Assembly: GCF_003260975.1 (NCBI RefSeq) | Contig: NZ_CP030041.1 | Location: forward strand, 1,969,001 to 2,033,000 | Direction of reading: 5' to 3' | DNA from: Echinicola strongylocentroti | GTDB taxonomy: Bacteria; Bacteroidota; Bacteroidia; Cytophagales; Cyclobacteriaceae | DNA: 64,000 nt | Shown: one piece after another, positions 26,833 to 36,578 of the stretch | Layout of the letters: each line of letters opens with the position of its first letter | How positions within the stretch are numbered: the stretch's first letter is position 1 | Position numbers and translations under genes: made by a program | The notes under the pieces: model-generated | Told to the model about the DNA's origin: nothing | What the model saw: only the letters and a program-made list of their open reading frames with translations | Database searches by the model: none

Positions 26833-27504
26833 ATGAAAGCAAAAAGCTATGTATATATATTGGTTTTGATTTTTTCTGCGGGTGCCTGCGTGTCTCCACC
26901 TGACAATTTCCCCTCCGTTCCAGATATCAGTTATGCTGGATTGACCTATCAAGAACTTGACGGAGGTTCGGACTCTTTGAAGATCGCCATTAACTTCCGG
27001 GATGCGGAAGGGGATCTTGGACTTGACCCTAGAGAAGACAACCCTCCCTACAATCCCCTCTTTTTCCTCACTGACGATAATGGAGACTATATCACTTATT
27101 CCAACCGGCCCGCTGATGCCCCTGAATATAATCGAAGAGATTGGGCGGTAGAACCAACCATTAACAACGAAACCATCGAAGACACCCTCTGGGTAGAGCA
27201 TAACCCGGACTACTACAATATCTTTGTGCGATTTTTCATTAAAAGAAACGGTACTTTTAACGAATTCAAATGGACTGACGCTCCATACTACACCACCTTT
27301 GACGGGCGCTTTCCGCTGATCCTTAATGACAACAACCAGAGGGCGGTAGAGGGTACCATTGAATATGCCATGCTTTCATTGGGTTGGCGGTCGATCTTTC
27401 GAAACGACACGGTTCGGCTGGACCTTCAGATCCAAGACCGCGCCCTAAACAAAAGCAATGTAGTTTCCACGCCGGAATTCACCCTTAATCAAATTCAGCA
27501 GTAA
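26833..27504 (+). CDS. Lipoprotein of unknown function
   Basis: The 223-aa protein has a lipobox (VLIFSAGAC|VSPP). The mature part is beta-rich with INFRDAEGDLGLDPRE, a calcium-binding-like acidic loop common in Bacteroidota lipoproteins, then DGRFPLILNDNNQRAVEG and a C-terminal strand pair RLDLQIQDRALNKSNVVSTPEF. No family name is given with confidence. It diverges from the LuxE-like gene; a strong hairpin ends it. Confidence 0.75.
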   Translation: MKAKSYVYILVLIFSAGACVSPPDNFPSVPDISYAGLTYQELDGGSDSLKIAINFRDAEGDLGLDPREDNPPYNPLFFLTDDNGDYITYSNRPADAPEYNRRDWAVEPTINNETIEDTLWVEHNPDYYNIFVRFFIKRNGTFNEFKWTDAPYYTTFDGRFPLILNDNNQRAVEGTIEYAMLSLGWRSIFRNDTVRLDLQIQDRALNKSNVVSTPEFTLNQIQQ

Positions 27505-27505
27505 T

Positions 27506-27553
27506 AAACCAAAACGGCTTAAATCAGCAATTGATTTAAGCCGTTTTGGTTTA
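27506..27553. terminator. Long bidirectional terminator
   Basis: CCAAAACGGCTTAAATCA and TGATTTAAGCCGTTTTGG form a perfect 18-bp stem around GCAAT, flanked by AAA and TTT. It separates the convergent lipoprotein and E1 genes. Confidence 0.9.
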
Positions 27554-27600
27554 CGCTCTATTCCAAGGGCGTAACATTCTATTATTGATAATCTCTCCTA

Positions 27601-30015
27601 TTACCACATTGGATAGCTTACCGGGTCCACTTCGTGCATGATACGATAGGCTTTTTCCACCACATCATCCACGCTAGGTTTGGAGAAGTAATCCCCATCC
27701 GAGGAATAAGCAGGGCGGTGCGGGTGGGCAGAAAGAGTCACTGGTTCAGAATCCAACTGATAATATGCCTTCTGCTGCTCCAGCACCTGCTGCATCATGT
27801 ACGCAGAGGCGCCTCCAGGCACATCCTCATCGGCAAATATGACACGATTGGTCTTCTTAACAGAATCCACAATCACATGCCCCACATCAAATGGCAACAA
27901 GGTCTGCACGTCGATCACCTCTACAGCAACACCATATTCATCCAATTGTTCAGCGGCATCCATTACAATCTTGCACATAGCTCCATAAGTAACCACGGTG
28001 ATATCTGTTCCTTCACGCAGGATCTCAGGCCTTCCCAAAGGCACAGTAAACTCGCCCACATTGGAAGGCATCTTTTCCTTTTGGCGATAAGCATTGAGGC
28101 ACTCAATCACCAGCGCAGGCTCATCACTTCTCAAAAGCGTATTGTACATCCCCGCTGCTTGCGTCATGTTCCTTGGCACACACACCAACAATCCGCGCAG
28201 ACTGCCCAAAATAGCGCTCATCGGCGAACCTGAATGCCACACACCCTCAAGCCTATGTCCCCTCGTCCTCACGATCATAGGAGCCTTCTGGCCTCCTTTG
28301 GTACGATAATGTAGACAAGCCAAATCATCTGTCAGGCTCATTAGGGCATAATATATATAATCCAGGTACTGGATTTCAGCAATTGGACGCAAGCCACGGA
28401 GAGCTGTGCCTATCCCCTGCCCAATGATCGTCATTTCACGGATCCCGGTATCCGTAACGCGCAACTCACCGTACTTCTCCTGAAGTCCTGCAAAAGCTTG
28501 GTTCACATCCCCGATCTTCCCTACATCCTCACCAAAAGCAAACACTCGTGGATCATTACTGAGCATTTTGTCGAAGCACGCTTGCAAGACCTCCCGGCCG
28601 TCCACCACGGGAGACCTATCAGTATAGACAGGAGCAACTGCCTCTACCCGTAGGTGGCTCTCGTCTGATTCACTGTATAGGTGACTATGGTAGCGGTCAT
28701 AATTAAGCTTTCCCTGCTCTTCGTACCACTCCTTCAAACCAGCTCTGGCCTCTTCTTGATCAAACCGCATCAAAAACAAGGCCTTCCGCACCGCACTAAA
28801 AACATCCTTTCGGATCGGATTGAGCGTCTTGGACAGGTCTTCTGCCATTTGGTTCAGCGTGGACGACTGACTACTTCCTCCAGCTGCTGATTTGATCAGC
28901 TCTACAGCAAACTTAAGCTCTGACTTGATGCCTTCAGAAAATGATTTCCAAGCTTTCCCTTTTTCCTCGCGTACAATACGAACCGCTTCTTTATCTATTT
29001 CATCCAACTCCTCCTCGGTAGCAATCCCATTCTCCAAAATATAAGACCTGAACATCAGGTTACAATCATGGTCTGCTTCCCACTGCAATCTTTCTTTGGA
29101 TTTGTATCTTTCGTGTGAGCCAGAGGTCGAATGCCCTTGCGGCTGTGTCATTTCGATCACATGAACCAGCGAAGGCACAGAATGTTCCCTGGCCAGTTCT
29201 TCGGATTTTTTATAGGCAGCATGAAGGGATTCATAATCCCATCCTTTGGCAACAATTATCTCCACCCCAGGCTTTCCTTCTTCCCGCTGATACCCAGCCA
29301 AAGCTTCCGAAATACTGCCTTTGGTAGTCTGAAACTCATTGGGCACCGAAATTCCATATTCATCATCCCAAACCGAAATGATTACCGGAATCTGCAAAAC
29401 ACCTGCTGCATTGACCGCCTCCAAAAACATTCCCTCCGCACAGGAAGCATTTCCGATGGTTCCCCAAGCAATTTCCTTCCCGAGTCCTTCGAACTGCTTC
29501 AGCTTCTGGAGTTTTTCATTTTCTTTGAACAATTTAGACGCATAGCCCAGACCAATCAATCGGGGAACCTGCCCAGCAGTAGGTGAAATATCACCACCTG
29601 AGTTTTTGGTATTTCTGATGTCTTTCCAAGTCCCGTCATCATCCAATGAACGTGTAGCAAAGTGACCGTTCATTAGCCTGCCCCCTGAGGCTGGTTCTTC
29701 TTTTACATCAGTATGCGCATACAGCTGAGCAAAATATTCCTGCAGCCGCAACTCCTCAATGGCCAACATAAATGTCTGGTCCCGGTAATAGCCAGAGCGC
29801 CAATCTCCCTTCTTAAAATACCTTGCCATCACCACCTGTGCCAACTCCTTGCCGTCACCGAAAATCCCAAATTTAGCTTTGCCCATAAAGACTTCCTTCC
29901 TCCCCATCAGGGAGGCTTGCCGACTTTGCTGAACTATCTTGTAATCAAATAAAATTTGATCTTTGTCTAAATCGAGATCAACCTTATGTGTAGGTAACGT
30001 TTCCACTTCTATCAT
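27601..30015 (-). CDS. 2-oxoacid dehydrogenase E1, alpha and beta subunits fused
   Basis: The 804-aa protein carries an E1-alpha half (residues ~1-390; thiamine diphosphate region GTIGNASCAEGMFLEAV and WDDEYGISVP, HSTSGSHERYK) joined to an E1-beta half (~470-804; FAFGEDVGKIGDVNQAF, RPIAEIQYLDYIYYAL, PALVIECLNAYR). It should decarboxylate a 2-oxoacid, most likely branched-chain, and acylate the lipoyl E2, though pyruvate is not excluded. Fusion of the two subunits in one chain is common in Bacteroidota. E2 and E3 are not in the window. A full promoter stands ~40 bp upstream. Confidence 0.9.
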   Translation of the reverse strand: MIEVETLPTHKVDLDLDKDQILFDYKIVQQSRQASLMGRKEVFMGKAKFGIFGDGKELAQVVMARYFKKGDWRSGYYRDQTFMLAIEELRLQEYFAQLYAHTDVKEEPASGGRLMNGHFATRSLDDDGTWKDIRNTKNSGGDISPTAGQVPRLIGLGYASKLFKENEKLQKLKQFEGLGKEIAWGTIGNASCAEGMFLEAVNAAGVLQIPVIISVWDDEYGISVPNEFQTTKGSISEALAGYQREEGKPGVEIIVAKGWDYESLHAAYKKSEELAREHSVPSLVHVIEMTQPQGHSTSGSHERYKSKERLQWEADHDCNLMFRSYILENGIATEEELDEIDKEAVRIVREEKGKAWKSFSEGIKSELKFAVELIKSAAGGSSQSSTLNQMAEDLSKTLNPIRKDVFSAVRKALFLMRFDQEEARAGLKEWYEEQGKLNYDRYHSHLYSESDESHLRVEAVAPVYTDRSPVVDGREVLQACFDKMLSNDPRVFAFGEDVGKIGDVNQAFAGLQEKYGELRVTDTGIREMTIIGQGIGTALRGLRPIAEIQYLDYIYYALMSLTDDLACLHYRTKGGQKAPMIVRTRGHRLEGVWHSGSPMSAILGSLRGLLVCVPRNMTQAAGMYNTLLRSDEPALVIECLNAYRQKEKMPSNVGEFTVPLGRPEILREGTDITVVTYGAMCKIVMDAAEQLDEYGVAVEVIDVQTLLPFDVGHVIVDSVKKTNRVIFADEDVPGGASAYMMQQVLEQQKAYYQLDSEPVTLSAHPHRPAYSSDGDYFSKPSVDDVVEKAYRIMHEVDPVSYPMW

Positions 30016-30056
30016 ATTTATATATTAATAGCTATTTTGGGTTTTTCAAGGTACTT

Positions 30057-30087
30057 CAAAAATACTGATTTTTAAGTTCTATGCAAA
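30057..30087 (-). promoter_or_regulatory. Promoter of the fused E1 gene
   Basis: On the minus strand TTTG (30087-30084), 19 bp, and TATTTTTG (30064-30057) match both Bacteroidota promoter boxes. Confidence 0.6.
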
Positions 30088-30406
30088 TATTCCCGTCAAG
30101 TAATAACCTTAATTCCCGATAAAAAATTCCAAAAACAACACAAATTATCAAGTTTATTGAAATAATATTCCGACATTACCAAAATGATAGCAAAAATACA
30201 TTATTTTAAAATTTTACTAAATTGAATTAAAGTAAGGTCATTTTTTAAAATATCTTATGCAAAATAAAAAACATCCAAAAAGAATTGTTTTAAAACTAAA
30301 TATAAAACAAACACAATAAACAGAATTAAATTCTAAAAATAGACAAACTTCTTACCCTAGTCAAAATAATCAATAAGTATCTAACAACCAATCACCTCAC
30401 AGTTAG

Positions 30407-30414
30407 TATATTTG
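30407..30414 (+). promoter_or_regulatory. -7 box of ald
   Basis: TATATTTG matches the consensus fully and gives a transcription start near 30420, 28 bp before the start codon. Confidence 0.5.
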
Positions 30415-30447
30415 CACTGTAAGTCGTACTTCCAACCAACAACAGTT

Positions 30448-31566
30448 ATGATCATAGGGATACCTAAAGAGATTAAAAACAACGAAAACAGAGTCGCCCT
30501 TACACCCGCAGGCGCTCAAGAATTGGTCAAACGAGGCCACACTGTATATGTACAACATACAGCCGGTGACGGGAGTGGTTTCCCTGACCATCTTTACGAA
30601 GAGGCTGGAGCAAAAATCCTCCCCACCATCGAGGAAACATACCGGATAGCAGAAATGATCATGAAGGTCAAAGAACCTATTGAACCTGAGTATGACCTAG
30701 TCCGTGAAGACCAGCTTCTGTTTACTTATTTCCACTTTGCTTCCCACGAACCGTTGACCAATGCGATGATCAAAAGTAAGTCAGTTTGCCTAGCTTACGA
30801 AACAGTGGAAAAGCCAGGAGGAGGTCTCCCTCTCCTTGTCCCTATGTCAGAAGTAGCTGGTAGAATGGCCACACAAAAAGGTGCAAATTACCTAGAGAAG
30901 CCATTGGGCGGAAAAGGCATCCTGATGGGAGGCGTACCCGGAACATTACCTGCCAAAGTCCTGATTTTAGGCGGAGGCATAGTCGGCACACAAGCCGCTT
31001 GGATGGCTGCCGGCATGAAGGCCGATGTCACCATTCTGGATGTCTCGCTACCACGGATGAGGTACTTGTCCGACGTGATGCCGGCAAATGTAAAAACCAG
31101 GATGTCCAATGAATACAACATCAGGGAACTGATCAAAACAGCCGACCTGATTATTGGTGCGGTACTTATCCCGGGAGCCAAGGCACCACATCTTATCACG
31201 AGGGACATGCTGAAGGAAATGCAGCCTGGCACAGTATTGGTAGATGTGGCTGTAGATCAGGGAGGATGCATCGAAACCTGCAAACCTACGACACACCAAG
31301 ACCCGACATTCACCATCGATGGCGTCTTGCATTACTGCGTGGCCAATATGCCTGGAGCGGTTCCCTACACCTCCACCATAGGCCTGACCAACGCCACACT
31401 TCCTTATGCCATACAATTGGCCGATAAGGGGTGGAAAAAAGCCTCTAAAGAAAACGTAGAGTTGGCAACAGGACTGAATGTGATAAAAGGAGACGTGGTC
31501 TATAAGGCCGTAGCCGATGCATTTGACCTACCTTTCACAGCAGTAGAAAAACACTTAGTAAACTAA
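30448..31566 (+). CDS. ald: Alanine dehydrogenase
   Basis: The 372-aa enzyme interconverts L-alanine and pyruvate/ammonia with NAD. Motifs: [22 protein letters not shown] at the start, catalytic Lys in [14 protein letters not shown] and His in [10 protein letters not shown], the NAD loop [16 protein letters not shown], and [28 protein letters not shown] near the end. The start at MIIGIPKE is standard for the family; an upstream in-frame ATG lies on the -7 box. A terminator follows. Confidence 0.96.
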   Translation: MIIGIPKEIKNNENRVALTPAGAQELVKRGHTVYVQHTAGDGSGFPDHLYEEAGAKILPTIEETYRIAEMIMKVKEPIEPEYDLVREDQLLFTYFHFASHEPLTNAMIKSKSVCLAYETVEKPGGGLPLLVPMSEVAGRMATQKGANYLEKPLGGKGILMGGVPGTLPAKVLILGGGIVGTQAAWMAAGMKADVTILDVSLPRMRYLSDVMPANVKTRMSNEYNIRELIKTADLIIGAVLIPGAKAPHLITRDMLKEMQPGTVLVDVAVDQGGCIETCKPTTHQDPTFTIDGVLHYCVANMPGAVPYTSTIGLTNATLPYAIQLADKGWKKASKENVELATGLNVIKGDVVYKAVADAFDLPFTAVEKHLVN

Positions 31567-31606
31567 AAATCAATCCCTTAAAAAGGATATTTCCCAAATA
31601 TAAATA

Positions 31607-31637
31607 AAAAGACTGCCTTAGAAAGCAGTCTTTTTTA
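31607..31637 (+). terminator. Terminator of ald
   Basis: AAAAGACTGC (31607-31616) and GCAGTCTTTT (31625-31634) form a stem followed by T. Confidence 0.85.
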
Positions 31638-31785
31638 TTGTTTGATACCAACCACAGCCCCTGTCACATTTAGAATCAAGCAGAAAACCAAGGGCATTCT
31701 ACTCAATGAGGAAATCCGGGGAGAGGTAAAGCACAAGGTATGGTGTACAAGTATTTGGTAGCTGGTAATTGGTATGTAAGGGAAA

Positions 31786-33312
31786 TCAATTTCCAAACTC
31801 CTCCACTTTTCTTTTCTTTAAAAACTGTATCGTCTTACTGATATCGGTCGACAGCACTCGATCTTGGGAATTAAAACTCACCCATTCCCTATAACAACCA
31901 ACTAAGTCCTCCACAATAGCAGAACTTTTCGCTGGACGCCTAAACCCCAATGCTTGCGCAGCTGTCAAGAGCTCTATGGCAAGAATTTTTTCCAAGTTAT
32001 CCAAAACACGCATGCACTTGGTAGCTCCATTGGCTCCCATACTGACATGGTCTTCCTGTCCGTTTGAGGAAACAATCGAATCCACCGATGCGGGCGTACA
32101 AAGCTGCTTGTTTTCACTTACCACTGACGCCGCAGTATACTGCGGGATCATCAGCCCGGAATGAAGACCGGGATCATCCACCAAGAACAACGGAAGGCCA
32201 CGCTGACCGGAAAGCAACTGATAAGTCCTACGTTCCGAAATACTGCCAATTTCCGCCATCGCAATGGCAAGATAATCAAACCCCAATGCCAATGGCTGGC
32301 CATGAAAGTTACCGCCGGACAAAATCTCATCTTCGTCAGGAAAGATATTGGGATTATCGGTCACAGAATCCGCCTCACGCTCAAACGTCTTCTTCACAAA
32401 AGCCAAAGTATCTTTAGAAGCCCCATGCACCTGCGGAATACACCTGAAAGAATAAGGATCCTGCACTTGCTTTTCTTTCGACAACGCAATTTCACTTCCT
32501 TCAAGATAGCGCCGCATGGCCGCAGCCGTACTTAACTGTCCCTCATGCCCCCTCACTTGGTGAATGAGGGCATTAAAAGGCTGCAAATTCCCATTAAAAC
32601 CATCTACCGAAATGGAAGCTATCAGGTCAGCCCACCTGAACAACGCTTCTGCCCTATGGGTAATATGTACCCCATAACTAAGCATGAACTGGGTACCATT
32701 GATAAGAGAAAGGCCTTCCTTTGACCGCAACGTAACAGGCTGCCAGCCAAACTTCTCCAACACCTGCGCACTCGGCAAAATCTGGCCTTCAAAATAAACC
32801 TCGCCCATTCCAATCAATGGCAAACTCAAGTGGGATAGCGGCGACAAATCCCCAGAAGCTCCCAAAGACCCCTGATTATAGACCACTGGAAGCACATCAT
32901 GGTTATAAAAATCCACTAAACGCTGGACTGTTTCCAGCTGTACACCTGAATGACCACGAGAAAGGGACTCGATCTTGGTCAGCAACATCAGCCGCACCAG
33001 CTCCTTGGGCACCTTCTCACCGACCCCGCAGGCATGAGACTGCAATAGGTTATATTGGAGCTGCAGGATCTCCTTCCGATCAATCCTCACTTGCTGCAAA
33101 TAACCAAATCCGGTATTGATCCCGTAAAACAACGCCGTCTCATCTTGGGAAATCTTATCATCCAGGTATTCCCTGCATCGCCGTATCCTTTCTATGGCCG
33201 CTGGCGACATTACCAAAAGCTCACCACTGGCTACCGCGTGGTGAATCCGCTCTAAAGTAACGGGCATTTCACCAACTTTATACTCTCCTCGCTTTACTAC
33301 AACATCCATCAT
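31786..33312 (-). CDS. hutH: Histidine/aromatic amino acid ammonia-lyase
   Basis: The ~508-aa protein belongs to the MIO-cofactor lyases that remove ammonia from histidine (or Phe/Tyr). Visible: YGINTGFGYL near the N-terminus, the self-cyclising Ala-Ser-Gly in GSLGASGDLSPLSHL, NGTQFMLSY, and the QDPYSFRCIPQVHG loop typical of HutH. The rest of the hut pathway (hutU, hutI, formiminoglutamase) is not in the window. A LysR-type regulator is transcribed divergently. The ATG pair at 33312/33309 is favoured; 33351 is possible but adds an unlikely extension. Confidence 0.85.
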   Translation of the reverse strand: MMDVVVKRGEYKVGEMPVTLERIHHAVASGELLVMSPAAIERIRRCREYLDDKISQDETALFYGINTGFGYLQQVRIDRKEILQLQYNLLQSHACGVGEKVPKELVRLMLLTKIESLSRGHSGVQLETVQRLVDFYNHDVLPVVYNQGSLGASGDLSPLSHLSLPLIGMGEVYFEGQILPSAQVLEKFGWQPVTLRSKEGLSLINGTQFMLSYGVHITHRAEALFRWADLIASISVDGFNGNLQPFNALIHQVRGHEGQLSTAAAMRRYLEGSEIALSKEKQVQDPYSFRCIPQVHGASKDTLAFVKKTFEREADSVTDNPNIFPDEDEILSGGNFHGQPLALGFDYLAIAMAEIGSISERRTYQLLSGQRGLPLFLVDDPGLHSGLMIPQYTAASVVSENKQLCTPASVDSIVSSNGQEDHVSMGANGATKCMRVLDNLEKILAIELLTAAQALGFRRPAKSSAIVEDLVGCYREWVSFNSQDRVLSTDISKTIQFLKKRKVEEFGN

Positions 33313-33401
33313 AATAGGTCGATCTATAATCCGTAGAAATAAATGGGGCAATACCCTGACAGCAACAAAGGTCAGGGAAATGGCTTTTAAACTATTAGTA
33401 A

Positions 33402-33470
33402 AGAGATGTCAGCCTGAGCGGAGTCGAAGGCTAAACGTTGGACCAAGACTCCGCTCGGTCTGACTCTTTT
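33402..33470. repeat. Palindromic GAGCGGAGTC intergenic repeat
   Basis: GTCAGCCTGAGCGGAGTCGAAGG and its arm GACTCCGCTCGGTCTGAC form a long imperfect stem between hutH and the LysR gene. The CTGAGCGGAGTCGAAGG core is, to my recollection, common in intergenic repeats of Bacteroidota and some other phyla. Confidence 0.7.
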
Positions 33471-33589
33471 TGCCAGAATTAAATAACTTCATGGGGTTAA
33501 AAGCGATTCCCTGCAACAAAGGTCAAGATTATAACTAATAATAAAAAATAGTATTATATTCACTATTTGATAACTAAAAGTAATCAATC

Positions 33590-34468
33590 ATGGAATTGAG
33601 ACAGTTAAAATATTTTTTGGTACTGGCAGAAGAGCTGCATTTTCGCAAAGCAGCCGAACGACTTCATATCGTCCAGCCAGCTCTTTCGAAGCAACTCAAA
33701 CTACTGGAAGAAGAGCTGGGAATCACCCTGCTCAAAAGGGACAAAAGAAACGTACAGCTCACGACTGCGGGCCAATACTTCAAGAAAGAAACAAAAGCCA
33801 TTATCGACCAACTGGAACTGATAAAAAGCCATACTAGGCTTGTTCAAGAGGGCGAAAAGGGCGAAATCAGGATTGGCTACGTTGGCTCCTGCATCCATAC
33901 GTTTTTACCCGACGTACTCACCGAAATGCACAAATCCCACCCACATATCCAAACCTATCTCAACGAAATGACCAGTCGCACTCAACTAGAAGCCATCAAA
34001 AACGGGGACTTAGACATTGCATTTCTCAGAAACCCTTATCCTCATCCCCAATACGGCAGTCAGCTGGTTTTTTGCGAACCCTTTTCGTTGGTCCTTCCCA
34101 AAAATCACCCGATCAACCAGGAAAACTTTAGCGGCTTACACCAATTCAGGGACGAAGAATTCATCCTTCCCACTAAAGCAGACGGAGAATTATACTACCG
34201 CCTCCAGCTGAGTATTTGCGAAGACAGTGGCTTTACGCCACACATTGCCCATGAGACCGTCCACGGACACACTGTATTGAACTTGGTAGGCCATGGTTTG
34301 GGCATTACTTTTCTCCCTGTTTCTTTTGAGAAGGTCACTAGTGCCGGCGTCAACTTCATCCACCTAGCCGACATCCCCCAAAAAGCAGAAATCACTGCCC
34401 TCTGGAACAAAGAAAATCCAAACCCAAGCCTTCAAAAACTCTTGAAATTTTTACCCACAGGAAATTGA
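33590..34468 (+). CDS. LysR-family transcriptional regulator
   Basis: The 292-aa protein has the winged HTH of LysR proteins at residues 1-65 (MELRQLKYFLVLAEELHFRKAAERLHIVQPALSKQLKLLE) and an effector-binding periplasmic-binding-protein fold (about 90-290; GEIRIGYVGSCIHTFLPDVL). It is divergent from hutH with ~280 bp between starts, the usual geometry for a LysR activator and its target, so it probably controls the lyase. Inducer unknown. Confidence 0.9.
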   Translation: MELRQLKYFLVLAEELHFRKAAERLHIVQPALSKQLKLLEEELGITLLKRDKRNVQLTTAGQYFKKETKAIIDQLELIKSHTRLVQEGEKGEIRIGYVGSCIHTFLPDVLTEMHKSHPHIQTYLNEMTSRTQLEAIKNGDLDIAFLRNPYPHPQYGSQLVFCEPFSLVLPKNHPINQENFSGLHQFRDEEFILPTKADGELYYRLQLSICEDSGFTPHIAHETVHGHTVLNLVGHGLGITFLPVSFEKVTSAGVNFIHLADIPQKAEITALWNKENPNPSLQKLLKFLPTGN

Positions 34469-34520
34469 CCTCCACTATAAAACAATTGATTAATTTTCAC
34501 AACCCTATTTAAATAACAAA

Positions 34521-34580
34521 TTATTTTCGTTAAATTACTTTTCCAATTGACAAATACTTAATAAATAAATAAAACGAAAG
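34521..34580 (+). promoter_or_regulatory. Putative DeoR operators upstream of the GH20 operon
   Basis: TTATTTTCGTTA (34521-34532) and, inverted, CTTTCGTTTT (34580-34571) resemble the TATTTTCGTTT copies upstream of the neighbouring DeoR gene and the TTTCRTTT core known for AgaR-type DeoR repressors. Confidence 0.4.
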
Positions 34581-34638
34581 AAAAAGTTTTTACACATTCC
34601 GGTTTTACGGTTTAAAAAACATTAACCATTTATTACAA

Positions 34639-36567
34639 ATGATCATTAAAAAACTCAAACTGGCCGCACTGGCATTTTGCCTCATAGGCACAGCACACGC
34701 CCAACAATCTGCTGCGCAATTATCTATCATCCCAAAGCCATCGGAGACAATTGTTACAAACGGGCATTTCGATCTAAATGAAGAAGTAGTCATCCTTGCG
34801 GAAAGCGGTCAATCCAGGAAATCAGCTACTGTTTTCAATAACTTCCTACATCAGCTTTACGGCATCCGCCTCCCTATTGCCACCTTTGACCATGGCACCC
34901 CCTCCATAAAACTTTCCATCTCTAGTAACGAAGAAACAACTGAAGCTTACCAAGTAGAAGTAACAGAAGAGGGAATTGACATTTCAGGGTCTGAAAAAGG
35001 GATCTTTTACGGCCTCCAGACCACCTTACAGCTTATCTCTACCAACAATGGTAATCTCTCCATACCCACCGTCTCTATCAAGGACGAGCCGGAATTTGCT
35101 TACAGAGGCATCATGCTGGACGTAGGCCGTCATTTCTTTGAAGTAGCGGAAATCAAAAAAATGATCGACCTAATGGCCTATTTTAAATTCAACAAAATGC
35201 ACTGGCACCTTACCGAAGACCAAGGCTGGAGACTCGAAATCAAAAAATACCCAAAACTGACCGAGGTCGGCGCTTGGAGAGACTCCACCATCATAGGTCA
35301 ATACTGGGACTTTGACCCATTTGTTTACGACGGTGTCAAGCACGGTGGGTTTTACACCCAAGAAGAGGCGCGTGAAATCGTACAATACGCAGCAGATCGT
35401 ATGATTACGGTCATTCCAGAAATCGAATTGCCCGGACACAGCTCTGCCGCACTTGCCGCTCACCCTGAATTTGGCAGTTTCAAAATGGACGGATACGAGC
35501 CAAAAGACGGAAAACCACTAACGGGATCTGTCATGGCCATGAACGAAAAAGGCGAGCCCTATGACAATGATCTCAACACAACCGTCCCCGGGTTTTGGGG
35601 AGTACAACCTAATATTTACGGAGTAAAGGAGGAGACCTTCCAGTTTCTCGAAGATGTCCTCACCGAGGTCATGGACATCTTCCCAAGTGAATACATCCAT
35701 ATAGGTGGTGACGAAGCCCCCAAAGACCACTGGAAAACTTCCGCCATCTCTCAAGACGTCATCAAAAAAGAAGGGCTGGAAGACGAACACGAGCTACAGA
35801 GCCACTTTATCACGAGAATTGAAAAATTCCTCAACCAGAACAACAGAAAGCTGATCGGCTGGGATGAAATCCTGGAAGGTGGATTAGCTCCCAATGCGAC
35901 TGTAATGAGCTGGAGAGGCGAAAAAGGCGGCATTGCCGCAGCCCAGATGAACCATGATGTCATCATGACTCCAAACAGCCACATGTATTTTGACCACTAC
36001 CAAGCAGAAGATCAAACCACCGAACCAGTAGCTATTGGCGGATTCCTTCCACTTGAGAAGGTCTACAGCTATTCACCAAGACCCGAAACCTTAACCACTG
36101 AACAGCAAAATCACATCTTGGGCGTACAGGGCAACCTATGGACTGAATATATCGCCACTAACAACAAGCTCGAATACCACCTATTCCCAAGAGCGCTCGC
36201 ATTGGCCGAAGTAGCCTGGATGGGGAAAACGCAAAAAGATTACGACGAATTCACCACCTACCGTCTCCCACATCGTCTGGCAGAGCTAGAGCAGATAAAC
36301 GTTTTCTACAGGGTACCTGAAGCAACGGTCTCGATCACAAAGGATCCAAACTCGGAAAGACATCAAGTGCAAATCACACCTTTGGTAAAAGGAAGCAAAG
36401 TATACTACACAGTGGACGGCCACAAAGCAGACCAAACAGCCACGGCCTACACAAGCCCCTTCCTAGCTCCAATCACAGGCCCTGATCATGACAATCTCAC
36501 ACTGCGCTACATAGTAGTAACACCCGAAGGAAGGCAAAGCAACGAATTCTCAACCACTATTGAATAA
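34639..36567 (+). CDS. Beta-N-acetylhexosaminidase (GH20), exported
   Basis: The 642-aa protein has a signal peptide (ALAFCLIGTAHA|QQ), a GH20b-type N-domain (about residues 25-145), the (beta/alpha)8 catalytic domain (about 150-510; FAYRGIMLDVGRHFFEV, MHWHLTEDQGWRLEIKKYP, catalytic Asp-Glu in YIHIGGDEAPKDHW, IGWDEILEGGLAP, LGVQGNLWTEYI) and a chitobiase-C-like beta domain at the end (SKVYYTVDGHKADQ). It releases terminal GlcNAc/GalNAc from glycans in the periplasm or outside. The EEP gene follows 12 bp later, so they form an operon. Confidence 0.94.
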   Translation: MIIKKLKLAALAFCLIGTAHAQQSAAQLSIIPKPSETIVTNGHFDLNEEVVILAESGQSRKSATVFNNFLHQLYGIRLPIATFDHGTPSIKLSISSNEETTEAYQVEVTEEGIDISGSEKGIFYGLQTTLQLISTNNGNLSIPTVSIKDEPEFAYRGIMLDVGRHFFEVAEIKKMIDLMAYFKFNKMHWHLTEDQGWRLEIKKYPKLTEVGAWRDSTIIGQYWDFDPFVYDGVKHGGFYTQEEAREIVQYAADRMITVIPEIELPGHSSAALAAHPEFGSFKMDGYEPKDGKPLTGSVMAMNEKGEPYDNDLNTTVPGFWGVQPNIYGVKEETFQFLEDVLTEVMDIFPSEYIHIGGDEAPKDHWKTSAISQDVIKKEGLEDEHELQSHFITRIEKFLNQNNRKLIGWDEILEGGLAPNATVMSWRGEKGGIAAAQMNHDVIMTPNSHMYFDHYQAEDQTTEPVAIGGFLPLEKVYSYSPRPETLTTEQQNHILGVQGNLWTEYIATNNKLEYHLFPRALALAEVAWMGKTQKDYDEFTTYRLPHRLAELEQINVFYRVPEATVSITKDPNSERHQVQITPLVKGSKVYYTVDGHKADQTATAYTSPFLAPITGPDHDNLTLRYIVVTPEGRQSNEFSTTIE

Positions 36568-36578
36568 TCGAACAGCTC

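Larger units (their letters stand above)
30016..30447. other. AT-rich divergent promoter region between E1 and ald
   Basis: No gene seen. It contains the E1 promoter (minus) and the ald promoter (plus). Confidence 0.6.

Noticed and set aside
33590..34468. LysR gene as regulator of the downstream GH20 gene
   Set aside because: Divergent placement with hutH is more typical, and the GH20 promoter carries DeoR-like sites. Not excluded, but weaker.
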